From a bacterium UBP3_UBA6266 (GTDB lineage Bacteria > Auribacterota > UBA6266): a DNA stretch of 13,609 nt. Under the pieces are notes generated by a model that saw only the letters and a program-made list of their open reading frames with translations, searched no databases and had not been told where the DNA came from. A program made the translations under genes and the position numbers. The stretch spans positions 943-14,551 of the forward strand of contig DJVC01000024.1 in NCBI GenBank assembly GCA_002440765.1, given 5' to 3'. This document shows positions 7,514 to 12,929 of this stretch, piece after piece (position 1 is the stretch's first letter; each line of letters opens with the position of its first letter).

Positions 7514-9211
7514 GTGAGAAAAATATTATTGTTAATGTTTCTGCTTCTTTCTACCCAAGTTTTTGCCGTTTTCGGGCAATTTTACGAAAAATGGAAAGAA
7601 AGCAATGGCTCCATAAAGCCCAATAGAGCGAACATAGTAGAAACACCGCAGATAAAAGTTACCGATGAAGCAGATGTCAGCGGCAAAGCTGATGTTTATG
7701 ATTCTTTTTCTGCTGTTTGGGTTGATACAGCCGGGACTGTTTGGGGCGGCACTATGTCTGGCTTAAAGAAGTCAACCGATAAGGGGTTGACCTTTACACT
7801 TGTAGACGTGGCCGTAAGTGCGGTTGACAGAAGTACTGTGTTTCAGGCGGCTAATGGGTATTTATATTGGAACCAGTGGGGAACGGGCAAGATAAGACGC
7901 AGTACAGACGGTGGCAACACGTGGGCTGATGTTCATTCTTTTGACGGTACAGATAGCGGTCTGTGGGGTATATGCGAGGATTCTTTGGGGTATTTATATG
8001 CCGGCATATACACAATGGAATCGGTGGTTGCTGACGTTGTTTTGCGTTCTACGGATAACGGAGCGAATTGGACAAGCGTTTATGACGGCTCTGATCAACA
8101 TGTTCACGATATAGCCTGTGATCCTGGAACTGACTATATCTATGCTACGGTTGACGGTGGCGGTATAGGCACGTCCAGGATAATTCGGTCAGTAGATCAC
8201 GGGGAAAACTGGACTTCCATAGATACCGGTACGACTTATGTGGCGATAGGGTTTTTGTCTGGAATGAGGTTGTTTGCTAAAGAAGCAAACGGCGAGATAT
8301 ATAAAACAACAGATGATGCCTCTTTTACAAAAGTTTATACTGCCGGTTCAAATCTTGCCGGCTTTGACGCGGTAAAAGATGATAACGGCCGGCTCTATTT
8401 TGGGCAGGTAGCTTTGGCGGCCGGCCAGCACCCTCAAATAATATCTACTGTTGACGGCACAAACTGGAACATAGCGTGGAAGGCTCAGTCTACAGGTGCT
8501 TGGCACGGGGTAAACTGGATGTCTAATGTTTCACCGGCTGGTGATATTTATGTTTCTGTCGGTGGTTCAATCGACCATAACTTCAGGTTTTCTCAGAGCA
8601 ATCCGGTTTACACAAATGAAATAAAAGCAAATATCAATCCGCTTGTTTTTGGCGGCAGTGAAAGCACAGATGAGAAATTAACATACGACTTCAGGACAGA
8701 GGAAAATAAGGTTATTGTGGGTTCTATTTCGAACGTTTCAGAAATTGAATTTCAGAATATGAAAATATTAGCCGACGGCATTGTAACTAATGCTCCTTCA
8801 AATTGCCGTGTTTACAGGGGAACAAGCGATCAGACAATAACAAAAAATACTTGGGTTAAAATTGAATTTAACGCCGAAAGTTACGATGCAAAAGATGAGT
8901 TTGATTCAACAACAAATTACAGATTTACGGCAACGGACCCAGGCATATATCTTTCAACTGGTGCGTTGCGCGTTAAATTATTAACGGCAGACACAAATGT
9001 ATATATTGTAGCTAAGGTGAACGGCACCGAAGTAAATAGATACAACACAGCCCCGTGCAAATCTTCGTGGTTCAGTTTTCCTTTTGTTTTTACGCTAAAA
9101 CTGGCTGCAAGCGATTATGTCGAAATATATTTTTACCATGAAGATTCGGCTGATAGGGCGCTACATGCTGACGGGCAGTATACATGGTGCAGTATCGAAA
9201 AAATACAATAG
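7514..9211 (+). CDS. Fibre-like protein: signal peptide, six Asp-box repeats, C1q-like head, 565 aa
   Basis: Probably a receptor- or glycan-binding fibre/spike. Seen: signal peptide at 1-18 (cleavage likely after VFA), then QFYEKWKESNGSIKP, matching the preceding protein residue for residue in spacing. Asp-box (BNR) repeats of the S-x-D-x-G-x-x-W type start near residues 87 (STDKGLTF), 130 (STDGGNTW), 179 (STDNGANW), 226 (SVDHGENW), 266 (TTDDASF, degenerate) and 311 (STVDGTNW), which predicts a six-bladed sialidase-type propeller. Residues about 430-565 match a C1q/TNF-like jelly roll: VKIEFNAESYDAKDEFD, then FTATDPGIYLSTGA, then AASDYVEIYF. Such heads trimerise and bind ligands. I cannot confirm enzyme activity; no obvious arginine triad was traced. 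The start is GTG with AAGGAG inside the end of the previous gene, so the two are co-translated. Confidence 0.72.
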   Translation: MRKILLLMFLLLSTQVFAVFGQFYEKWKESNGSIKPNRANIVETPQIKVTDEADVSGKADVYDSFSAVWVDTAGTVWGGTMSGLKKSTDKGLTFTLVDVAVSAVDRSTVFQAANGYLYWNQWGTGKIRRSTDGGNTWADVHSFDGTDSGLWGICEDSLGYLYAGIYTMESVVADVVLRSTDNGANWTSVYDGSDQHVHDIACDPGTDYIYATVDGGGIGTSRIIRSVDHGENWTSIDTGTTYVAIGFLSGMRLFAKEANGEIYKTTDDASFTKVYTAGSNLAGFDAVKDDNGRLYFGQVALAAGQHPQIISTVDGTNWNIAWKAQSTGAWHGVNWMSNVSPAGDIYVSVGGSIDHNFRFSQSNPVYTNEIKANINPLVFGGSESTDEKLTYDFRTEENKVIVGSISNVSEIEFQNMKILADGIVTNAPSNCRVYRGTSDQTITKNTWVKIEFNAESYDAKDEFDSTTNYRFTATDPGIYLSTGALRVKLLTADTNVYIVAKVNGTEVNRYNTAPCKSSWFSFPFVFTLKLAASDYVEIYFYHEDSADRALHADGQYTWCSIEKIQ

Positions 9212-9224
9212 GTCTTATTTATCT

Positions 9225-9653
9225 ATGAACGGTATTGAAAAAGTTGACGGTGGTTATAAGTTCAGCGATGAATCTGTTTTTAGGCTCGTGGATCACGTTG
9301 CGTCTATCCGGACCGAAGTCGCACAAATTAAAAAAGATAGAGAAACCGATAAGGCAGAGGCAAAAGAGGCTCGAAAGAATGATAACGAAGCCATAAAAAA
9401 CATGATTACCAATTTGCCGATCGAAATACGCGAAGGTTGTCCGGTATTCCGGTTGACCGCCGGCACTAAACACGAGCCGGACAGCGAGAGGATACATAAA
9501 GTTAATGAATTTAAAAGGGATCAGGCGTTTTTAAGGAAAGCCCGGAAATCGTCGAAGTATATCGGAGCGGTATTTGGAGCAGGGTTTGCTTTTATTGCAA
9601 GACAAAAAATAGTTACGCTGTTTACTGCGATAGGAGATTTTTTCAAGAAATGA
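9225..9653 (+). CDS. Coiled-coil protein with C-terminal membrane segment, 142 aa
   Basis: No family is recognised with confidence. Seen: residues about 15-65 are highly charged with a Lys/Glu/Asp/Arg pattern (IKKDRETDKAEAKEARKND) typical of a coiled coil. A middle region contains CPVFRLTAG, and residues about 112-138 are hydrophobic (YIGAVFGAGFAFIARQ, then IVTLFTAIGDFF) with a short basic end. A coiled coil followed by one C-terminal membrane segment recalls XhlA-like holin-associated proteins, but those are shorter, so this is only a shape match. Start choice: ATG at 9225 is 14 nt after the fibre stop but lacks a clear Shine-Dalgarno. Upstream in-frame ATGs (9165, 9138, 9117) would overlap the fibre's C1q domain and were not preferred. 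Its TGA overlaps the next ATG. Confidence 0.55.
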   Translation: MNGIEKVDGGYKFSDESVFRLVDHVASIRTEVAQIKKDRETDKAEAKEARKNDNEAIKNMITNLPIEIREGCPVFRLTAGTKHEPDSERIHKVNEFKRDQAFLRKARKSSKYIGAVFGAGFAFIARQKIVTLFTAIGDFFKK

Positions 9654-9847
9654 CGGAGAATTTAGAAAATAAAAAGAAACTGGCCAAAATTCATTTAAAA
9701 ACACAGGGTTTAACAACAGCCCTTTTAACTCTTGAAGAAACCGTAAAAAATCTCAAGGTAGATGAAGTAATAATGCACCAGGTAAAGGCAGAGGTTCAAA
9801 CCTGCCTGGATATTAACTATCAAATAAGGAAATTGGCGGAGAGTTAA
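9650..9847 (+). CDS. Small coiled-coil protein, 65 aa
   Basis: No family is recognised. The predicted product is almost entirely charged or polar helix (NKKKLAKIHLKTQGLTTA and onwards) with heptad-like Leu/Val spacing and one Cys near the C-terminus. It has no membrane segment. Its ATG overlaps the TGA of the preceding gene (ATGA) and it ends 2 nt before the lipoprotein start, so it is part of a tightly coupled translation unit. Compactness and coupling are the main reasons to believe it. A small scaffold or regulator for its membrane-located neighbours is possible but not shown. Confidence 0.5.
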   Translation: MTENLENKKKLAKIHLKTQGLTTALLTLEETVKNLKVDEVIMHQVKAEVQTCLDINYQIRKLAES

Positions 9848-9849
9848 TT

Positions 9850-10167
9850 ATGAGAACGTTTATAAGTATATTGCTTTGCGTGTTGCTTCTGGGTTTATTC
9901 GGATGTTTCCGGACGACTCTTGTCGTTGTTAAAGGTGGAGCGGATTATATATATCCGATATGTAAAGGCAAGGGGACTGTTATAGAAAAGACGACTTATA
10001 TGGAAGATGGGAAGTACGCTGATGTTAAAACGGTGATAACAATAACGGATGATAACGTTACTGTGGAGGAAACCTTGAAAAGCAAACAAGGCGAAGTGCC
10101 GCCGGATGAAGACGGGGATGACAAAAAAGAAGATGAGGTCCGACCGGAGGAAAATGCCGCTGGATAA
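9850..10167 (+). CDS. Lipoprotein, 105 aa (possible spanin-like or surface protein)
   Basis: Seen: MRTF followed by a hydrophobic core and the lipobox L-F-G-C with the acylated Cys at residue 19; the next residues are Phe-Arg, not Asp, so outer-membrane sorting by Lol is expected in a diderm. The mature part has a short beta-rich stretch (IEKTTYMEDG, VKTVITITDDNVTVEETL) and a very acidic, probably disordered tail (PPDEDGDDKKEDE). A GGAGAG site lies 5 nt before the preceding stop. Phage lipoproteins in lysis cassettes are often outer-membrane spanins, and this one sits just before two hydrolase-like genes. However, no partner with an N-terminal membrane anchor and periplasmic coiled coil is clear. 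An alternative is a superinfection-exclusion or surface lipoprotein. The 3' end overlaps the next gene by 14 nt. Confidence 0.6.
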   Translation: MRTFISILLCVLLLGLFGCFRTTLVVVKGGADYIYPICKGKGTVIEKTTYMEDGKYADVKTVITITDDNVTVEETLKSKQGEVPPDEDGDDKKEDEVRPEENAAG

Positions 10168-10714
10168 AAAATATTTAATCGAATTGCTGCAGCCCGGGGA
10201 CATTATTTTATACCAGGGCGACGATTCGATGTGTTCGCGCGTTATTCAGAAATATCAGCTTTGGAAGTTCGACGTTGAGCATGCTCAGTATACGCATGTC
10301 TCGGTTAGCGGCCGGGGAGGCGTGATAGTAGACGTTGCTCCGCCGCGTGTTAAGATAGACAACATTTTTGAGAAATATGTCGGCCGGTATGTAAAAGTAC
10401 TGCGGTATCGAGAATACCAGGGTGATATGAAGCAGGGTGAGGTCGCGTTTTGGTCCGCATCGAACTGCAATAAAAATTATGATGTATGGGGAATTGCGGC
10501 ATTTAAATTTCCCATCCTATATAAACTGCCGATAATTAAGAACCGGATAGAATACCTCAATTTCTGTTCGGATAATGGATTGTGGAGTATCCGGCAGGTT
10601 TTCCCAGACGCTATGAGTAGCTTAGATCCCAATAGATGCATGCCTGCGCATTTTTCGGCCGCTATTGGAGAAGAATTCATTTTGAAAGCCGAAGGCGAAG
10701 TGCCTTCTGAATAG
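10154..10714 (+). CDS. YiiX-like permuted NlpC/P60 (papain-like) hydrolase, 186 aa
   Basis: NlpC/P60-superfamily enzymes cut amide bonds, commonly in peptidoglycan stems; the permuted YiiX/YebB-like branch also acts on other amide or ester substrates. Seen: LQPGDIILYQG near the N-terminus, then YTHVSVSGRGG with the candidate catalytic His48, then a Tyr-containing segment NYDVWGIAAF, then NFCSDNGLW with the candidate nucleophile Cys138. The order His before Cys, with GDI at the start and F-C-S late, is that of circularly permuted members. The start at 10154 was chosen because GGAGG lies at 10146-10150 and it overlaps the lipoprotein gene by only 14 nt; upstream ATGs at 10106, 10118 and 10133 would add a basic tail unlike the family. 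There is no signal peptide. It may serve as endolysin or as a processing protease/hydrolase. The fold call is fairly sure, the substrate unknown. Confidence 0.68.
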   Translation: MPLDKKYLIELLQPGDIILYQGDDSMCSRVIQKYQLWKFDVEHAQYTHVSVSGRGGVIVDVAPPRVKIDNIFEKYVGRYVKVLRYREYQGDMKQGEVAFWSASNCNKNYDVWGIAAFKFPILYKLPIIKNRIEYLNFCSDNGLWSIRQVFPDAMSSLDPNRCMPAHFSAAIGEEFILKAEGEVPSE

Positions 10715-10727
10715 AGGAGTAGCGGAT

Positions 10728-11510
10728 ATGTTTAAACTCGGCGCGAGATTAGGGTTAAGAGATCCCCGGAACTTAAGGTTTGGAAATTATATTAAAACCA
10801 AGAGGATACTTCCAGAAATACCCCTTAAAATTGATTGGGATAGCGATGTAATGGATAAATATCAAATGTTCGGTAATGATCTGGCCGGAAATTGTGTGTT
10901 TGTGGCCGCGGCAAATCAGATAGTCGGATCGGCTGTTAAGACTGGCGATCCCTGCGATATTACTACAGGGAAGGTGTTAAGAGAGTATTCTGATGTTACA
11001 GGATATGATCCTGAGACTGGGGCAAATGATAGGGGATCATTTCCCGAAGATGTTTTGAGGCACCTCAGCAAAAAGCCTATAGGCGACCCTTTCCGGATTG
11101 AGGCGTGGGGTGAGATAGATATATCAAATCTCGAAGAGATAAGGGCCGGTATGTATTTATTTGGGGGTATATTTACGGCTCTTTATCTCCCTATTACCGC
11201 CCGCGATCAAATCGAAAATGGTGAAGTCTGGCATATAAACCGAAAGACTGCTTTCAGGAAACGGCGTGCCGGATCCTGGGGTGGGCATATGACCATGACC
11301 CGGTTTATGAATAGCTCTGAAAAAGATATTGATATCCGGACTATAACCTGGGCCAGACAACAAAAGATGACTGAAGAGTGGTGGCGGAAGTACTGCGCTG
11401 TCGCGTATTTTTTTATCACTGAAAAGTGGATATCGGATCATACAGGAAAGACCCCTGCGGGATTTGACCTGGAAACGCTTCTTGCGGACGTTGAGGAGTT
11501 GAGGAAGTAA
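10728..11510 (+). CDS. C1-like (papain-type) cysteine peptidase-like phage protein, 260 aa
   Basis: Seen: KIDWDSDVMDKYQMFGNDLAGNCVF, with candidate nucleophile Cys56 preceded by the G-N-D-L-x-G-N segment and followed by VAAANQI, the usual start of the papain central helix. Then REYSDVTGYDP, then a late GSWGGHMTM with candidate His187, then TITWARQQKMTEEWW with W208 near where papain-fold enzymes carry the Asn/Trp pair, and a C-terminal strand YCAVAYFFI. This layout is shared by a group of phage proteins annotated as C1-like peptidases or hypothetical; their targets are unknown. No classical Asn follows the His in an N-S-W motif, so activity needs testing. There is no signal peptide. A good AGGAG site sits directly after the preceding stop. 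It ends the plus-strand late block, followed by a 260-nt gap. Confidence 0.62.
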   Translation: MFKLGARLGLRDPRNLRFGNYIKTKRILPEIPLKIDWDSDVMDKYQMFGNDLAGNCVFVAAANQIVGSAVKTGDPCDITTGKVLREYSDVTGYDPETGANDRGSFPEDVLRHLSKKPIGDPFRIEAWGEIDISNLEEIRAGMYLFGGIFTALYLPITARDQIENGEVWHINRKTAFRKRRAGSWGGHMTMTRFMNSSEKDIDIRTITWARQQKMTEEWWRKYCAVAYFFITEKWISDHTGKTPAGFDLETLLADVEELRK

Positions 11511-11522
11511 ATTACCGGAAGC

Positions 11523-11550
11523 TTGAAATTTTTATGGTAGATGATATAAT
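11523..11550 (+). promoter_or_regulatory. Candidate sigma70-like promoter P1
   Basis: TTGAAA at 11523-11528 and a perfect TATAAT at 11545-11550 are separated by 16 nt. It lies just after the stop of the C1-like peptidase gene and would start transcription near 11557, upstream of the second promoter and the structured RNA. The region is AT-rich, so one chance match is possible. Confidence 0.5.
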
Positions 11551-11580
11551 TAATGTGTTTTTTATACATGAAGATTTTAC

Positions 11581-11608
11581 TTGACAAGGGGTATCGCATA
11601 CGTTTAAT
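11581..11608 (+). promoter_or_regulatory. Candidate sigma70-like promoter P2
   Basis: A perfect TTGACA (11581-11586) and TTTAAT (11603-11608) are separated by 16 nt, predicting a start near 11615. It points at a segment with several hairpins ending in an intrinsic terminator, which supports a real transcript beginning here rather than a chance match. It marks a transcription unit separate from the late block. Confidence 0.6.
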
Positions 11609-11614
11609 GTACAG

Positions 11615-11749
11615 CTGTGGGGGCGCTTTATATAGAAATTATATAGAAAGTGATTAGCCTGTGGGCCAATAATTGTTAGGGGCAACAATGTTGGTGAAAA
11701 GGTTTTAAATACGGGATCGGTCTTTTCGCAAGAAGGACCGTATTTTTTT
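11615..11749 (+). ncRNA. Structured small RNA or leader of unknown class, about 135 nt
   Basis: It starts from P2 and ends at the intrinsic terminator. Seen within it: an AT-rich hairpin CTTTATATA...TATATAGAAAG (about 11625-11650); a strong hairpin at 11666-11694 (CCAA/TTGG and ATTGTT/AACAAT helices around an AGGGGC loop, with a small internal loop); and the terminator hairpin. The heptamer CTGTGGG occurs twice, at 11615-11621 and 11659-11665. I checked it mentally against c-di-GMP, preQ1, fluoride, 6S and SRP RNA patterns and saw no match. It contains no credible ORF. It may be a free small RNA, or an attenuating leader (riboswitch-like) for the PLD-like gene whose ATG is 23 nt after the terminator. 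Ends are approximate. Confidence 0.5.
11707..11749 (+). terminator. Intrinsic terminator before the PLD-like gene
   Basis: AAATACGG (11707-11714) pairs perfectly with CCGTATTT (11738-11745). An inner stem TCTTTTC/GAAGGA closes a GCAA tetraloop, and further T residues run to 11749. An alternative register pairs CGGTC with GACCG. It is strong and lies between the promoters and the downstream ORF, so read-through or regulated antitermination would be needed for P1/P2 to express that ORF. Confidence 0.8.
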
Positions 11750-11771
11750 GAGGCGGATGTTGGAGGTGTTT

Positions 11772-12326
11772 ATGGGTAAAATTGTCGATGTTTACAAGGA
11801 AATGGTGGATAAATATTTGGAGGAAAAGGCTACTGTTGTTTTTGCGAATTCGAATGTAAGTCATGCCTCGTATATTATACAGAGAATGCTTGAATCCGCA
11901 GAGAAAGAAGTGTGTATATTATCAGGTACCTTCAATGACGTTTTTTATCAAGGAGCTGAAGTTAAAAAGGCTTTTCAGGTAGCGGCTAAATCTATTTATA
12001 AAAATGGGGGCTCTATCAGAGTTATTACCGCGGATGAGCCAGATACAAAGGATTTAAGGCAGCTTTTTAAAGAGGTAAATGAAAGTGCTGGTGGCAAGGA
12101 TGTTGTAAAATACATTTCCGCTATTAATGGCGGAAAACCTGAAGATATTCAACATTTCATTGTAGTAGATAAGCTAATGTATAGAGAAGAGGAAAGGCAT
12201 CCTCTTTTAAAAGAGCCTCTCGAGCAGGCTAAAATAAAGGCGGAGGTTTGTTTTAATGCAAAAGAAAAAGCCTCTTTTCTCGCAAGCAGCTTTAATTCTA
12301 TATGGGAGAGATTGAGCGCGCATTGA
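11772..12326 (+). CDS. Degenerate phospholipase D-like protein, 184 aa
   Basis: Seen: an N-terminal helix with a charged start, then ASYIIQRMLESAEKEVCILSG (A-x-x-I-x-x-x-L-x-x-A-x-x-x-V-x-I), the strand-helix entry common in PLD-fold proteins. VAAKSIYKNGGSIRVIT follows, then IQHFIVVDKLMYREE (His128, Asp133, Arg138, Glu139), and AEVCFNAKEKASFLASSFNSIW at the end. The H-x-x-x-x-D segment sits where PLD enzymes have H-x-K-x(4)-D, but the Lys is missing, so it is probably a non-catalytic or altered PLD-like domain. No membrane segment. Start: ATG at 11772 has GGAGGT at 11762-11767; the frame also opens at a TTG inside the terminator and an ATG at 11757, both less likely. It is 1 nt from the next gene. 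PLD-like domains of this kind often act as sensors or binding modules. The family call is tentative. Confidence 0.55.
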   Translation: MGKIVDVYKEMVDKYLEEKATVVFANSNVSHASYIIQRMLESAEKEVCILSGTFNDVFYQGAEVKKAFQVAAKSIYKNGGSIRVITADEPDTKDLRQLFKEVNESAGGKDVVKYISAINGGKPEDIQHFIVVDKLMYREEERHPLLKEPLEQAKIKAEVCFNAKEKASFLASSFNSIWERLSAH

Positions 12327-12327
12327 A

Positions 12328-12831
12328 ATGAAATACACTTCCCTCTCTTTCTTTTGTTCTCTTTTTTTGGCTTCTGAAGCCTTTTTTCATGCATTTATCG
12401 TAAAGAGATCAGGAACGGTGATTACTTCTTTAAGAGAAGAATTCGATAGTCATTTTGTAAAAAGCGGGGAAGAACCAAGTGATGATAAACAAGTCAAGTT
12501 GCAGACCAGAATTCATAACTTAGAAAGGTTTTTTAGCTGTTGGAATACTGTTGCCCGCAGAGGCACTGTAGTTGTAACGTTCCTTTCCTTTTTCTGTATT
12601 TTTTGGTTTTTTGTAATAGCGCTTTCTTTGGAAGGTTCCTTGGCTCCATTTTTGAGTTGGATGAAACCTAAAATTATAGTAATAGCTTCAATTTATTTTA
12701 GTTTAAAATTGGGTTATTTTGTGGTGCAGTATTGTCTCGTAAATCACCTTTTTAGAGATATACGGTTACTCCAAGAAAATGCAATCCCTCCTGGAGCAGA
12801 TCTTTTGCGAGCTCGAAGAAACAATGAATAA
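12328..12831 (+). CDS. Three-helix membrane protein, 167 aa, partner of the PLD-like protein
   Basis: No family is recognised. Seen: predicted membrane segments at about residues 3-25, 79-101 and 115-137, a charged soluble loop between the first two (REEFDSHFVKSGEEPSDDK), and a basic C-terminal tail (LLRARRNNE). The ATG is 1 nt after the stop of the PLD-like gene and has only a weak Shine-Dalgarno, so translation is most likely coupled, which points to a functional pair. A soluble PLD-like protein with a small membrane protein resembles the sensor-plus-membrane-effector logic of some phage-defence or exclusion modules; this is inference. The 3' end overlaps a possible minus-strand ORF. Confidence 0.55.
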   Translation: MKYTSLSFFCSLFLASEAFFHAFIVKRSGTVITSLREEFDSHFVKSGEEPSDDKQVKLQTRIHNLERFFSCWNTVARRGTVVVTFLSFFCIFWFFVIALSLEGSLAPFLSWMKPKIIVIASIYFSLKLGYFVVQYCLVNHLFRDIRLLQENAIPPGADLLRARRNNE

Positions 12832-12927
12832 AATCAAGGGCTTTGTGATTTTTATATTGGGGAAGTGTCGGTTAATATATTCAAAATGTCCTTCTACTCC
12901 CAGGATGTCTATTAAATCTTCTGCCAT
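12766..12927 (-). CDS. Possible 53-aa ORF behind the edge-truncated membrane gene
   Basis: On the minus strand an ATG at 12927 lies 2 nt after the stop of the upstream membrane gene, with AAGGA correctly spaced in front of it. It encodes MAEDLIDILGVEGHFEYINR and continues through a short hydrophobic patch (LILFIVSSSS) to a TAA at 12766-12768. The start context is good. However, the last 66 nt overlap the 3' end of the plus-strand membrane gene, and it matches nothing I know. It may be a real small gene or chance. Confidence 0.35.
   Translation of the reverse strand: MAEDLIDILGVEGHFEYINRHFPNIKITKPLILFIVSSSSQKICSRRDCIFLE
12830..12853. terminator. Weak AT-rich hairpin after the membrane gene
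   Basis: AAAATCA (12830-12836) pairs with TGATTTT (12846-12852) directly after the TAA of the plus-strand membrane gene, followed by T-A-rich sequence. The stem is GC-poor, so it is only a candidate intrinsic terminator. It lies within the small minus-strand ORF. Confidence 0.3.
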
Positions 12928-12929
12928 GA

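Noticed and set aside
7911..8114. 67-aa plus-strand frame within the Asp-box fibre gene
   Set aside because: It lies in a different frame of a region whose Asp-box repeats are plainly conserved in the main frame.
9117..9224. Upstream extension of the coiled-coil/TM protein into the fibre gene
   Set aside because: It would overlap the conserved C1q-like C-terminus and adds a basic segment (MKIRLIGRYM) unlike the rest; ATG at 9225 is more economical, though its ribosome binding site is weak.
10106..10153. Longer N-terminus for the YiiX-like gene
   Set aside because: The extra 16 residues are mostly Lys/Arg from the other-frame reading of the acidic lipoprotein tail; GGAGG fits the 10154 start.
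11534..11584. 16-codon ORF in the intergenic gap
   Set aside because: It has no ribosome binding site, overlaps both promoter elements, and has biased AT-rich codons expected by chance.
11615..11749. Known riboswitch or housekeeping RNA (c-di-GMP, preQ1, fluoride, 6S, SRP)
   Set aside because: None of the core motifs I remember for these classes is present, so the RNA is left unclassified.
11748..11771. TTG or earlier ATG start for the PLD-like gene
   Set aside because: The TTG lies in the terminator T-run and ATG 11757 has no suitable Shine-Dalgarno, whereas 11772 has GGAGGT at 11762.
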